Assembly (NCBI GenBank): GCA_005880175.1
Contig: VBJR01000116.1
Coordinates: 1 to 7,621 of the forward strand
Length of the DNA stretch: 7,621 nucleotides
Source of the DNA: Chloroflexota bacterium
Lineage (GTDB): Bacteria > Chloroflexota > Dormibacteria > Dormibacterales > Dormibacteraceae
Reading direction: 5' to 3'
Position numbers and translations under genes: made by a program. Position 1 is the first letter of the stretch; each line of letters opens with the position of its first letter. Below, one piece after another: positions 1 through 5,561 of this stretch. The notes beneath the pieces were generated by a model. The model was not told the origin of the DNA and did no database searches. It saw only the letters and a program-made list of their open reading frames with translations.

Positions 1-1142
1 ACGCGCGCCTGATCGCGCGCTTCTGCGCCCGGCACGGACCGGCGCTGCTCGACGAGGGCCTGGTCCGCAAGGACGGCCGGGCCACCACCGTCCGCGACTG
101 CCTGCTGGCGGCGCTGGGCTGGATCTGCCGGCGCATGGACGCCTCGCCGCTGGGCCTGGTGGAGTTCCAGCGCCGGAACCCCAACGGCCTGCCCTTCCAG
201 GTCTGGAAGGACTCGGGCACGTCCTACCTGCACCGCGACGGCCGCATCGCCAACTGCGACGCGCCGATCGCCGCGCTCGAGGTGCAGGGCTACGCGTACG
301 ACGCCCTGGTCGGCGCGGCCCGGCTGCTCGGCGCCGACCGGCCGGGCCGGGCCGGCGAGTGGCGGGCGCGGGCGCTGGCCCTCCGCGACGCCGTCCTCGA
401 GCGCTGCTGGATGCCGGCGGACCGCTACTTCGCGATGGGCCTCGACCGGGACGCCGCCGGCGCGCCGCGCCCGATCACCAGCATCGCGTCCAACGGGGCG
501 CTGCTCCTGGACACCGGGCTCCTGGACGGCCTGCCCGAGGCCGACGCGTGCATCGAGGGCGTGGTCCGGCGCGTCTGCGGGCCTGGGTTCCTCACGGACG
601 CCGGCGTGCGCTGCCGCTCGCTCGCGGAGGTGGGCCTGATGGACTTCCAGGACTACCACGGCAGCTGGGCGGTGTGGCCGAAGGAGACGTTCGACGTCGT
701 GAAGGGCCTGCACCGCCAGGGCCTGCACGGGCTGGCGCGCCGGGTCGGCGTCCGCCTCCTGAACGCCGTCAACGTCGCCGGTGCCAACGTCGAGCTGCTC
801 TACGTCAGCCCGGACGGCCGGGTCCACTACGACTTCGCCGATCGCGACCCGCTGACGGCCGCGCCCGCCGAGATCGCCGCGACGACCGTCCCGGAGGCGC
901 CGCAGGCGTGGACGGTCACCGCGGCGCTGGCGCTGAAGTGGTCCGGCCGCTGGCCCGCGGGCGGCGCCGTCACCCGCGCGCGCGCCGCCCTGGACGCCGA
1001 GGTCCTGCGCGAGGTGCCGGAGGTCCACGCCCTGCGCACGAGCGCCGAGCTGGGCGCGGCCTACGAGCGGCGAGGCGACTTCGTCCTGAACCGGGCGCTG
1101 GCGTCCGAGCGCGACCGCGCCGCCCGCGCCGGGCGGTGCTGA
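1..1142 (+). CDS. Glycogen-debranching/MGH-like glycosidase, C-terminal part (5' truncated by window)
   Basis: The reading frame is open from base 3 to the TGA at 1140-1142, so about 379 C-terminal residues of a longer protein are visible; the first in-frame ATG (135) is internal. Alternating helical stretches and conserved blocks fit the (alpha/alpha)6-barrel catalytic domain of bacterial amylo-alpha-1,6-glucosidase-like proteins, which in full-length members follows an N-terminal beta domain. Recognisable blocks are NPNGLPFQVWKDSGTSY (residues about 59-75), where the Asp of WKDSG is in the position expected for an acidic catalytic residue; ALEVQGYAYDAL; an SNGALLLDTGLL block; and a WAVWPKE block near residues 222-228, where relatives more often read GSVWP followed by H/N-D. 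An ELLYV segment follows, corresponding to the family ELF/ELY motif. A role in trimming alpha-glucans or related oligosaccharides is inferred from family; the substrate is uncertain. The ligase begins 38 bp downstream on the same strand. Confidence 0.75.
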   Translation, partial: ARLIARFCARHGPALLDEGLVRKDGRATTVRDCLLAALGWICRRMDASPLGLVEFQRRNPNGLPFQVWKDSGTSYLHRDGRIANCDAPIAALEVQGYAYDALVGAARLLGADRPGRAGEWRARALALRDAVLERCWMPADRYFAMGLDRDAAGAPRPITSIASNGALLLDTGLLDGLPEADACIEGVVRRVCGPGFLTDAGVRCRSLAEVGLMDFQDYHGSWAVWPKETFDVVKGLHRQGLHGLARRVGVRLLNAVNVAGANVELLYVSPDGRVHYDFADRDPLTAAPAEIAATTVPEAPQAWTVTAALALKWSGRWPAGGAVTRARAALDAEVLREVPEVHALRTSAELGAAYERRGDFVLNRALASERDRAARAGRC

Positions 1143-1180
1143 CGGCGTAGCCGGCGTCAGTCCGGCCTTACCCTGGAGCC

Positions 1181-2251
1181 GTGCAACTCCCCGTGATGCC
1201 GCCGGTCAGCCCGATGCTGGCCAGGGCGGTGCGTGACATCCCGCCCGGGATGCACTACGAGGCCAAGTGGGACGGCTTCCGCGCGATCGTGTTCCGCGAC
1301 GGCGACGAGGTCGAGCTCGGCAGCCGCAACGAGCGGCCGATGACCCGCTACTTCCCGGAGGTGGTCGAGGCCGTCAAGGCCAACCTGCCCCGGCGCTGCG
1401 TGGTCGACGGCGAGATCGTGATCATCAAGGGCGGCCGCCTCGACTTCGACTCCCTCCTCCTGCGCATCCACCCGGCCGACTCGCGCGTCCAGCTCCTCGC
1501 CCGCGAGATCCCGGCCTCGTTCGTCGGGTTCGACCTGCTCGCCATCGACGACGAGTCGCTGATGGCGACCCCGTTCCGCGCCCGGCGCGAGCGCCTCGAG
1601 GCGGCGCTGGCCCAGGCCCGCCCGCCCGTGTACGTGGCCACCGGCACCACCGACGTCGAGACTGCCCGGGCCTGGTTCGACGAGTTCGAGGGCGCCGGCC
1701 TGGACGGCATCGTGGCCAAGCCGTTCGACGTGCTCTACCAGCCCGACCAGCGGGCGATGTTCAAGATCAAGCACGAGCGGACCGCGGACTGCGTCGTCGC
1801 CGGCTACCGCTGGCACAAGTCCGGCCCGGTCGTCGGCTCCCTCCTGCTCGGCCTGTACAACGCGGCCGGCGCCCTCCAGCACGTCGGGGTCGCCGCCTCC
1901 TTCCCGATGCAGCGGCGGGCGGAGCTGGTCGAGGAGCTGAAGCCGTACGCCATGGAGGACGTCAGCGGCCACCCCTGGGCGGAGTGGGCCCAGGCCGAGG
2001 CCCACATGACCGGCCGCATGCCCGGCGCCCTCAGCCGCTGGAACGCGAAGAAGGACCTCTCCTGGATCGCGCTCCGGCCGGAGCTCGTGTGCGAGGTGAC
2101 GTACGAGCACATGGAGGGGACGCGATTCCGTCATACGGCACATTTCCAGCGCTGGCGCACCGATCGCGACCCGCGCAGCTGCACGTACGAGCAGCTCGAG
2201 GAACCGGTGCGCTACGACCTCTCGGAGGTGCTCACGGCCGGGCGCCGATGA
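1181..2251 (+). CDS. ligC: ATP-dependent DNA ligase, LigC type
   Basis: This is a complete 356-residue ligase consisting of a nucleotidyltransferase domain followed by an OB-fold, close to the length of mycobacterial LigC. It joins DNA nicks through a ligase-AMP intermediate. Visible motifs are: motif I YEAKWDGFR with the AMP-accepting Lys29; motif Ia SRNERPMTRYFPE (48-60); VVDGEIV with Glu78; motif III FVGFDLLAID (114-123); motif IV DGIVAKP (175-181); and motif V FKIKHERTAD (194-203) with Lys195 and Lys197. The OB-fold ends in RFRHTAHFQRWRTDRDPRSC. The GTG start is preferred because the N-terminus MQLPVMPPVSPMLA matches the start I remember for mycobacterial LigC. A TACCCT hexamer lies 6 bases before the GTG, which could be a -10 box for a leaderless mRNA, and CTGGAG is a possible close RBS. 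No Ku, LigD polymerase or nuclease domain is fused or adjacent, so this is not LigD. LigC enzymes are thought to act in backup or excision repair; that role is inferred here. Confidence 0.92.
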   Translation: MQLPVMPPVSPMLARAVRDIPPGMHYEAKWDGFRAIVFRDGDEVELGSRNERPMTRYFPEVVEAVKANLPRRCVVDGEIVIIKGGRLDFDSLLLRIHPADSRVQLLAREIPASFVGFDLLAIDDESLMATPFRARRERLEAALAQARPPVYVATGTTDVETARAWFDEFEGAGLDGIVAKPFDVLYQPDQRAMFKIKHERTADCVVAGYRWHKSGPVVGSLLLGLYNAAGALQHVGVAASFPMQRRAELVEELKPYAMEDVSGHPWAEWAQAEAHMTGRMPGALSRWNAKKDLSWIALRPELVCEVTYEHMEGTRFRHTAHFQRWRTDRDPRSCTYEQLEEPVRYDLSEVLTAGRR

Positions 2252-2259
2252 CGCCGGGT

Positions 2260-2288
2260 TTGACATGCGTGAACGGGTCTGCTAGGTT
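2260..2288 (+). promoter_or_regulatory. Housekeeping-type promoter (TTGACA-17-TAGGTT)
   Basis: A perfect -35 hexamer TTGACA (2260-2265) lies exactly 17 bases before TAGGTT (2283-2288), a TAnnnT -10 box. Transcription would start near 2295, nine bases past the ligase stop at the promoter's left edge and about 350 bases before the first gene of the operon. This is the best promoter-like sequence in the window. It points downstream toward the exported-protein/flavocytochrome/beta-sandwich operon. Confidence 0.75.
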
Positions 2289-2308
2289 GCAGGGCGTTTC
2301 ATACATTT

Positions 2309-2359
2309 CGCCAGTCTCTGGCGACTGTTTCAGAGGGGGGTAGACTCTGATGCCAGTCG
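2309..2359 (+). promoter_or_regulatory. Structured 5' leader element with competing stems
   Basis: Hairpin A is CGCCAG-TCT-CTGGCG (2309-2323). Hairpin B has an outer stem CGACTG/CAGTCG (2322-2327 with 2354-2359) and an inner stem TCAGAG/CTCTGA (2330-2335 with 2345-2350) around a G-rich 9-base loop. Hairpin A and the outer stem of B share two bases. The GACTG of B (2323-2327) can instead pair with CAGTC (2312-2316) inside A. The element would begin about 14 bases after the predicted transcription start. Such competing pairings are typical of attenuators and riboswitches, but I do not recognise a known class, so the regulatory role is inference. Confidence 0.4.
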
Positions 2360-2396
2360 ACAGGCGGGCGCGTCCGCGCGCCGGCCCTCGCTGTCA

Positions 2397-2423
2397 CGTC
2401 GGAACGACCTGATCTTTCCGACG
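2397..2423 (+). promoter_or_regulatory. 8-bp perfect stem-loop in the leader
   Basis: CGTCGGAA (2397-2404) and TTCCGACG (2416-2423) are exact reverse complements around an 11-base loop. No T-tract follows, so it is not a classical intrinsic terminator. The loop contains the stop codon of the 20-codon frame at 2350-2412. It may be part of the same leader structure as the stems at 2309-2359. Confidence 0.4.
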
Positions 2424-2625
2424 GCTCACACGACCTGACGGCGGCTCGCGTCTGAGCACGCCGCCGGGTGCGCGTACAGCGTGACCCGAATCGTCGTGCG
2501 CGTTCGCGCGCCGGTGATGCACGCACGAGTGCACACCGCACGTACGAACCGCACGTAGTTTCGTGCGCTCGCGCCGCGCGGATATGCAGCCGTGGGTGAC
2601 ATCGACACGTCAACGCAACAGAAGC

Positions 2626-2633
2626 AAGGGGGG
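2626..2633 (+). promoter_or_regulatory. Ribosome binding site deciding the start at 2644
   Basis: AAGGGGGG ends 10 bases before the GTG at 2644. It is the only strong purine-rich tract before this reading frame, so it favours GTG 2644 over the in-frame GTG at 2563 and ATG at 2584, neither of which has a good Shine-Dalgarno sequence. The spacing is slightly long. Confidence 0.6.
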
Positions 2634-2643
2634 TTACGCAGTA

Positions 2644-3981
2644 GTGAGGCTCAAGGTGATGTTCGCCGTCGTCATGGGACTGCTGGCCGCGGTCCTGGTC
2701 CCGGTCTCGTCGCAGATCCGGAGCTCGATGCCGTCGCTGGGCGCCGCGCAGCTCACGGCCGCCTCGGCCGCGCGCACGGCCGTCTCGGCGGCGCGCGTGC
2801 GGCCGACGCCGACACCGGCTCCGCCGGCGGACAGCTGCGCGCTGATCGTGCCGGAGGACCCGCTCAGCGCCCGCGGGCTGGCCACGCCGTGGCAGCTCAC
2901 CGGCACCGGCGCCGGCGCGTGCCACGAGGCCAATTCGGCCCAGTCCGCGTTCGTGGAGGGCGCCGTCCTCGACCCGGCCACCGGCAAGGTCTCGGTCTAC
3001 GACCCGCTGGTGGTCGACCGCGGCTCGCGGCCGGCCATCGAGCCGACGCGGCCGACCCTGCCCGCCGGGGCGGTGGTCGGGCTCTGGGTCGGCTTCAACG
3101 CCGCCAACGTCACCCTGCGCGGGCCGGGCGCCGCCTCCTGCGTCAACGGGGTCGAGGGCACGATCTTCGGCCAGAACGCGTTCTGCAACGCGACCGCGTT
3201 CTTCGAGGCCGCCAACGACGCGATCCAGGCCAAGAAGCTGGTCCCGCCGGCCCTCGGCATGGCCAGGGACGGCAAGCCCTGCCCCACGTCGCGTGACTTC
3301 AGCGTGGTGGACCAGGACCAGTCCGACAACACGACGACCGTCTACCTCCAGACCAGGCGGGGCCAGATGGCCCAGAACACGCCGGCGAACGCGGCGAGGC
3401 TGGGCGGCGCCACCGCGGCGAAGAACGGCAGCGACGAGGGCCTGCTCGACCGGGCGGTCGACGCCGCGCTCGGCTGCACCCCCTGGACGGCCCCCGACCT
3501 CGCCGACAGGACCGGCAAGCAGCTCTCCAACTCCTGGCCGCTGAACGAGCTGATGGCGGCCGCGCGGCAGGCGGCTCCGATCGCGCTCGTGCCCGAGGGC
3601 GACCCGTTCGTGCAGGGCGCCAACGGCCCCAGCCTCAGCAAGCTCAACGCGTACCGGGCCGGCGTGGACCAGCCGATGGTGTCCGCGCTCACCCAGGCCA
3701 GCACGAGGACGTACTGCCAGAACCTGCTGCGGACCGGCCTGCCCCGCATCGCGGCCGATCAGAAGTTCACCCAGCAGGTGGCGTCGCCCGCCCCGGACAC
3801 CGCCACCAACCTCTTCACCTTCCTGGCGACTCGCTTCAGCCAGGCGATCAGCAACGACGACGGCTTCCTGCACTGCCTGCAGCTGCTGAACGTGCAGAAC
3901 CCCATCACGCTCCAGACGAACGCGGACGGGGTCACCACCGGCGCGACGATCGACCTCCGCATCCGTCCCGCCAAGCGATAG
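2644..3981 (+). CDS. Exported protein of unknown function with eight cysteines
   Basis: This encodes 445 residues from GTG 2644, the start set by the purine tract at 2626-2633. I do not recognise the family. The N-terminus MRLKVMFAVVMGLLAAVLVP is a basic residue pair plus hydrophobic core. VSS at 21-23 could be a signal-peptidase site; otherwise the helix stays as an anchor. An Ala/Ser/Pro-rich linker (about 34-62, ending PTPTPAPPAD) leads into a folded domain with no further membrane helix. Apart from the signal, cysteines are at 65, 93, 166, 181, 213, 278, 358 and 411, an even number compatible with four disulfides outside the cell. There is no CXXCH, so it is not a c-type cytochrome. Distinctive segments are GTIFGQNAFCNATAFFEAAN (171-190), PPALGMARDGKPCP (201-214) and FSVVDQDQSDN (219-229). 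It is first in a three-gene operon, 11 bp before the flavocytochrome, so an acceptor, donor or assembly role for that enzyme is possible but unproven. Confidence 0.85.
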   Translation: MRLKVMFAVVMGLLAAVLVPVSSQIRSSMPSLGAAQLTAASAARTAVSAARVRPTPTPAPPADSCALIVPEDPLSARGLATPWQLTGTGAGACHEANSAQSAFVEGAVLDPATGKVSVYDPLVVDRGSRPAIEPTRPTLPAGAVVGLWVGFNAANVTLRGPGAASCVNGVEGTIFGQNAFCNATAFFEAANDAIQAKKLVPPALGMARDGKPCPTSRDFSVVDQDQSDNTTTVYLQTRRGQMAQNTPANAARLGGATAAKNGSDEGLLDRAVDAALGCTPWTAPDLADRTGKQLSNSWPLNELMAAARQAAPIALVPEGDPFVQGANGPSLSKLNAYRAGVDQPMVSALTQASTRTYCQNLLRTGLPRIAADQKFTQQVASPAPDTATNLFTFLATRFSQAISNDDGFLHCLQLLNVQNPITLQTNADGVTTGATIDLRIRPAKR

Positions 3982-3983
3982 CC

Positions 3984-3988
3984 AAGGA
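3984..3988 (+). promoter_or_regulatory. Ribosome binding site of the flavocytochrome gene
   Basis: AAGGA sits in the 11-bp gap between the upstream stop codon and ATG 3993, with a short 4-base spacer. It supports the upstream start, which includes the Pro/Ala-rich extension, over internal ATGs at 4245 and 4254. Confidence 0.5.
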
Positions 3989-3992
3989 CGAG

Positions 3993-5561
3993 ATGACCTA
4001 CTCCATCGACCTTCGCGGCGTCTCCCGGGCGGGGAGACGGCCGCAGCCGCCGGCGCGCGAAGCGCCGGCGGCCCCGGTCGGGCTCGCCGCGGTGCGGGTG
4101 CGCCCGGACGTGATCGACCCGCCGAGACCGGCGCCGGCAGCCCCGGCGCCGGCGCCGGTGGCGGCGGCCGGCGCCGTCAGGGCCGCCCGGCCGCTGCCCG
4201 CGTGGCGGCGGCCCGCCGGCGTGGCTCCCGGCGCGACCAGGGTCATGGCCGGCATGGCCCTGATCGCCGCCTACGTCGCGTTCTGCCTCGCCCCGCTGGC
4301 CATCGTCTCGATCGACTCGCACACGCCGCACCGGCCGTTCCTGGTCGAGCTGTCCGTCGCGCTGGGCTACGTGGGCCTGGCGATGATGGTCCTGCAGTTC
4401 ACCCTCGTCTCCCGGATCAAGTGGCTGGCGGCGCCGTTCGGCATCGACATCCTGCAGCGGTTCCACCGCCAGGTCTCGTTCGTCGCCCTGGCGTTCGTGC
4501 TCGCCCACCCGGCCCTGCTGCTGGCCCAGAGCCTGCCCACGTACCTGCCGCTGTTCGACCTGCGCACCGCCCCCTGGCGGGCCCGCTTCGCGGTGTCGTC
4601 GGTGGTCGCCCTCCTGCTCGTCGTCTTCGTCTCGATCTGGCGGCGGAAGCTGCGGCTCCCGTACGAGGTCTGGAAGGTCACGCACGGCGTGCTGTCCGTG
4701 TCCGTGCTGTTCCTGGCCCTCGCCCACATGGTCGGCGTCAACCGGTTCACGAGCAGCCCGGGCGGCAGGGCCGTCGTCGCCCTCGTCGCGGCGGTGGTCG
4801 TCGGCGTCCTGGTCTGGAGCCGCCTGATCGCGCCCCGCCGGCACGGCTTCCGCCCCTGGAGGGTGGTGGACGTGATCCCGGAGCGCGGCCGGGCGGTCAC
4901 GCTCGTCGTCGAGCCGGATCGCCACCCCGGCTGGTCGTTCCTGCCCGGCCAGTTCGCCTGGGTGACCGTCGGCGGCTCGCCCTACCGGGTGGACCACCAC
5001 CCGTTCTCGCTGTCCTCGCCGGCCGACGCCGACACCCGGGGCCGGGTCGCGATGACGATCAAGCAGGCCGGCGACTGGACGAAGACGGTCGGCTCGATCG
5101 ACCCCGGCACGCGCGTGCACCTCGACGGCCCGCACGGCTCGTTCTCGATGGACCTGCACCAGGCGCCGGGCTACGTGTTCGTGGCCGGGGGGGTGGGCAT
5201 CACGCCCATCTACAGCATGATCGCGACGATGTTCATCCGCGAGGACATCCGCCCGGTGACCGTCTTCTACACGAACCCCGACTGGGAGAGCGTCACGTTC
5301 CGGGAGCAGCTCGACGAGCTGAGCGGGTACATGCCCAACCTCCGGGTCGTGCACGTGCTCAAGCAGCCGCCGCCGGGCTGGAGGGGGCCGTCGGGCCGGC
5401 TCGACGCCGACGTCCTGGCCCGCTACCTGCCCCGGCAGTACCAGACGTTCGAGTACTTCATCTGCGCCTCGCCGGCGATGATGGACGCGGTCGAGGAGTC
5501 CCTGCTCGAGCTGGGCGTGAGCGACTACCGCATCCACAGCGAACGGTTCGGGATGGTATGA
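3993..5561 (+). CDS. Ferric reductase/NADPH oxidase-like flavocytochrome b
   Basis: This 522-residue protein follows the FRE/NOX plan: a Ferric_reduct-type heme membrane domain, then FAD- and NAD(P)-binding domains. Residues 1-83 form a Pro/Ala/Arg-rich, probably disordered cytosolic extension. About six membrane helices follow (roughly 84-106, 118-139, 155-178, 199-216, 228-248, 257-279). His158 and His172 in one helix and His231 and His245 in another, each pair 14 apart, are the expected ligands of two stacked b hemes. The FAD motif is HPFSLSS (336-342); GPHGSF is at 379-384. The nucleotide-binding loop is VAGGVGITP (397-405), with CASP at 491-494 near the C-terminus. It would move electrons from cytosolic NAD(P)H through FAD and hemes to an outside acceptor. 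There is no 2Fe-2S ferredoxin domain. The acceptor (Fe(III), oxygen, quinone, disulfide) is unknown. Its stop overlaps the next start as ATGA, indicating translational coupling. Confidence 0.9.
   Translation: MTYSIDLRGVSRAGRRPQPPAREAPAAPVGLAAVRVRPDVIDPPRPAPAAPAPAPVAAAGAVRAARPLPAWRRPAGVAPGATRVMAGMALIAAYVAFCLAPLAIVSIDSHTPHRPFLVELSVALGYVGLAMMVLQFTLVSRIKWLAAPFGIDILQRFHRQVSFVALAFVLAHPALLLAQSLPTYLPLFDLRTAPWRARFAVSSVVALLLVVFVSIWRRKLRLPYEVWKVTHGVLSVSVLFLALAHMVGVNRFTSSPGGRAVVALVAAVVVGVLVWSRLIAPRRHGFRPWRVVDVIPERGRAVTLVVEPDRHPGWSFLPGQFAWVTVGGSPYRVDHHPFSLSSPADADTRGRVAMTIKQAGDWTKTVGSIDPGTRVHLDGPHGSFSMDLHQAPGYVFVAGGVGITPIYSMIATMFIREDIRPVTVFYTNPDWESVTFREQLDELSGYMPNLRVVHVLKQPPPGWRGPSGRLDADVLARYLPRQYQTFEYFICASPAMMDAVEESLLELGVSDYRIHSERFGMV
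4019..4039 (+). repeat. Perfect 8-bp inverted repeat inside the 5' coding region
   Basis: CGTCTCCC (4019-4026) and GGGAGACG (4032-4039) are exact reverse complements around GGGCG. They lie in codons 9-16 of the flavocytochrome gene. The right arm includes AGA for Arg15, a codon rarely used elsewhere in this GC-rich window. No T-tract follows. Confidence 0.5.
4046..4072 (+). repeat. Perfect 11-bp inverted repeat with GCGAA loop
   Basis: GCCGCCGGCGC (4046-4056) and GCGCCGGCGGC (4062-4072) are exact reverse complements around GCGAA, which includes the atypical codon GAA (Glu23). It begins seven bases after the preceding stem-loop, so the message would carry two tandem hairpins starting about 26 bases after the ATG. 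It has the form of a GC-rich attenuation or stability hairpin without a U-tract. Confidence 0.5.
4127..4159 (+). repeat. Perfect 11-bp inverted repeat in Pro/Ala-coding tract
   Basis: ACCGGCGCCGG (4127-4137) and CCGGCGCCGGT (4149-4159) are exact reverse complements with an 11-base spacer. It sits in a low-complexity CCG/GCG/GCC codon run, so chance self-complementarity is more likely here than for the two upstream hairpins. Confidence 0.35.

Larger units (their letters stand above)
2252..2643 (+). other. Long intergenic leader region, no convincing gene
   Basis: These 392 bases separate the ligase stop from the next start. They hold a strong promoter at the left edge and then about 350 nt of predicted untranslated leader. 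Perfect stems are at 2309-2323, 2322-2359, 2367-2382, 2397-2423 (8 bp), 2498-2511, 2518-2533 and 2550-2567. Two short direct repeats occur: the 9-mer ACGACCTGA at 2404 and 2430, and the 10-mer ACCGCACGTA at 2535 and 2548. The only candidate small gene is a 20-codon frame at 2350-2412, whose codon choice (CGT, CCT, TGT, GGA) is unlike the neighbours. No known riboswitch or RNA family was recognised. The minus-strand open frames across this gap are extensions of shadows and have no supporting signals. Confidence 0.6.

Noticed and set aside
1139..1160. Inverted repeat CTGACG/CGTCAG at the glycosidase stop as a terminator
   Set aside because: It is only 6 bp with a 10-base loop and no T-tract, and it is not convincingly above chance in GC-rich sequence.
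1157..2266. Long minus-strand open frame (369 codons) opposite the ligase
   Set aside because: It is the antisense shadow of an unmistakable ligase; its Arg/Gly/Ala/Val/His-rich translation has no recognisable domain.
2309..2359. Match to known riboswitch classes (fluoride, THF, ZTP, c-di-AMP, manganese)
   Set aside because: Isolated short similarities such as CTGATG or GGGGTAG are present, but none of the full conserved cores could be laid out on the sequence.
2563..2643. Extended start (GTG 2563 or ATG 2584) for the exported protein
   Set aside because: Neither has a Shine-Dalgarno sequence. Both put an Arg-rich stretch before the signal peptide, and the AAGGGGGG tract would fall inside the coding sequence.
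2299..3873. Minus-strand open frame of 524 codons opposite the exported-protein gene and leader
   Set aside because: High GC removes stop codons from antisense frames. The translation is low-complexity Arg/Gly/Val/Asp, and the + frame has an export signal, RBS and operon spacing.
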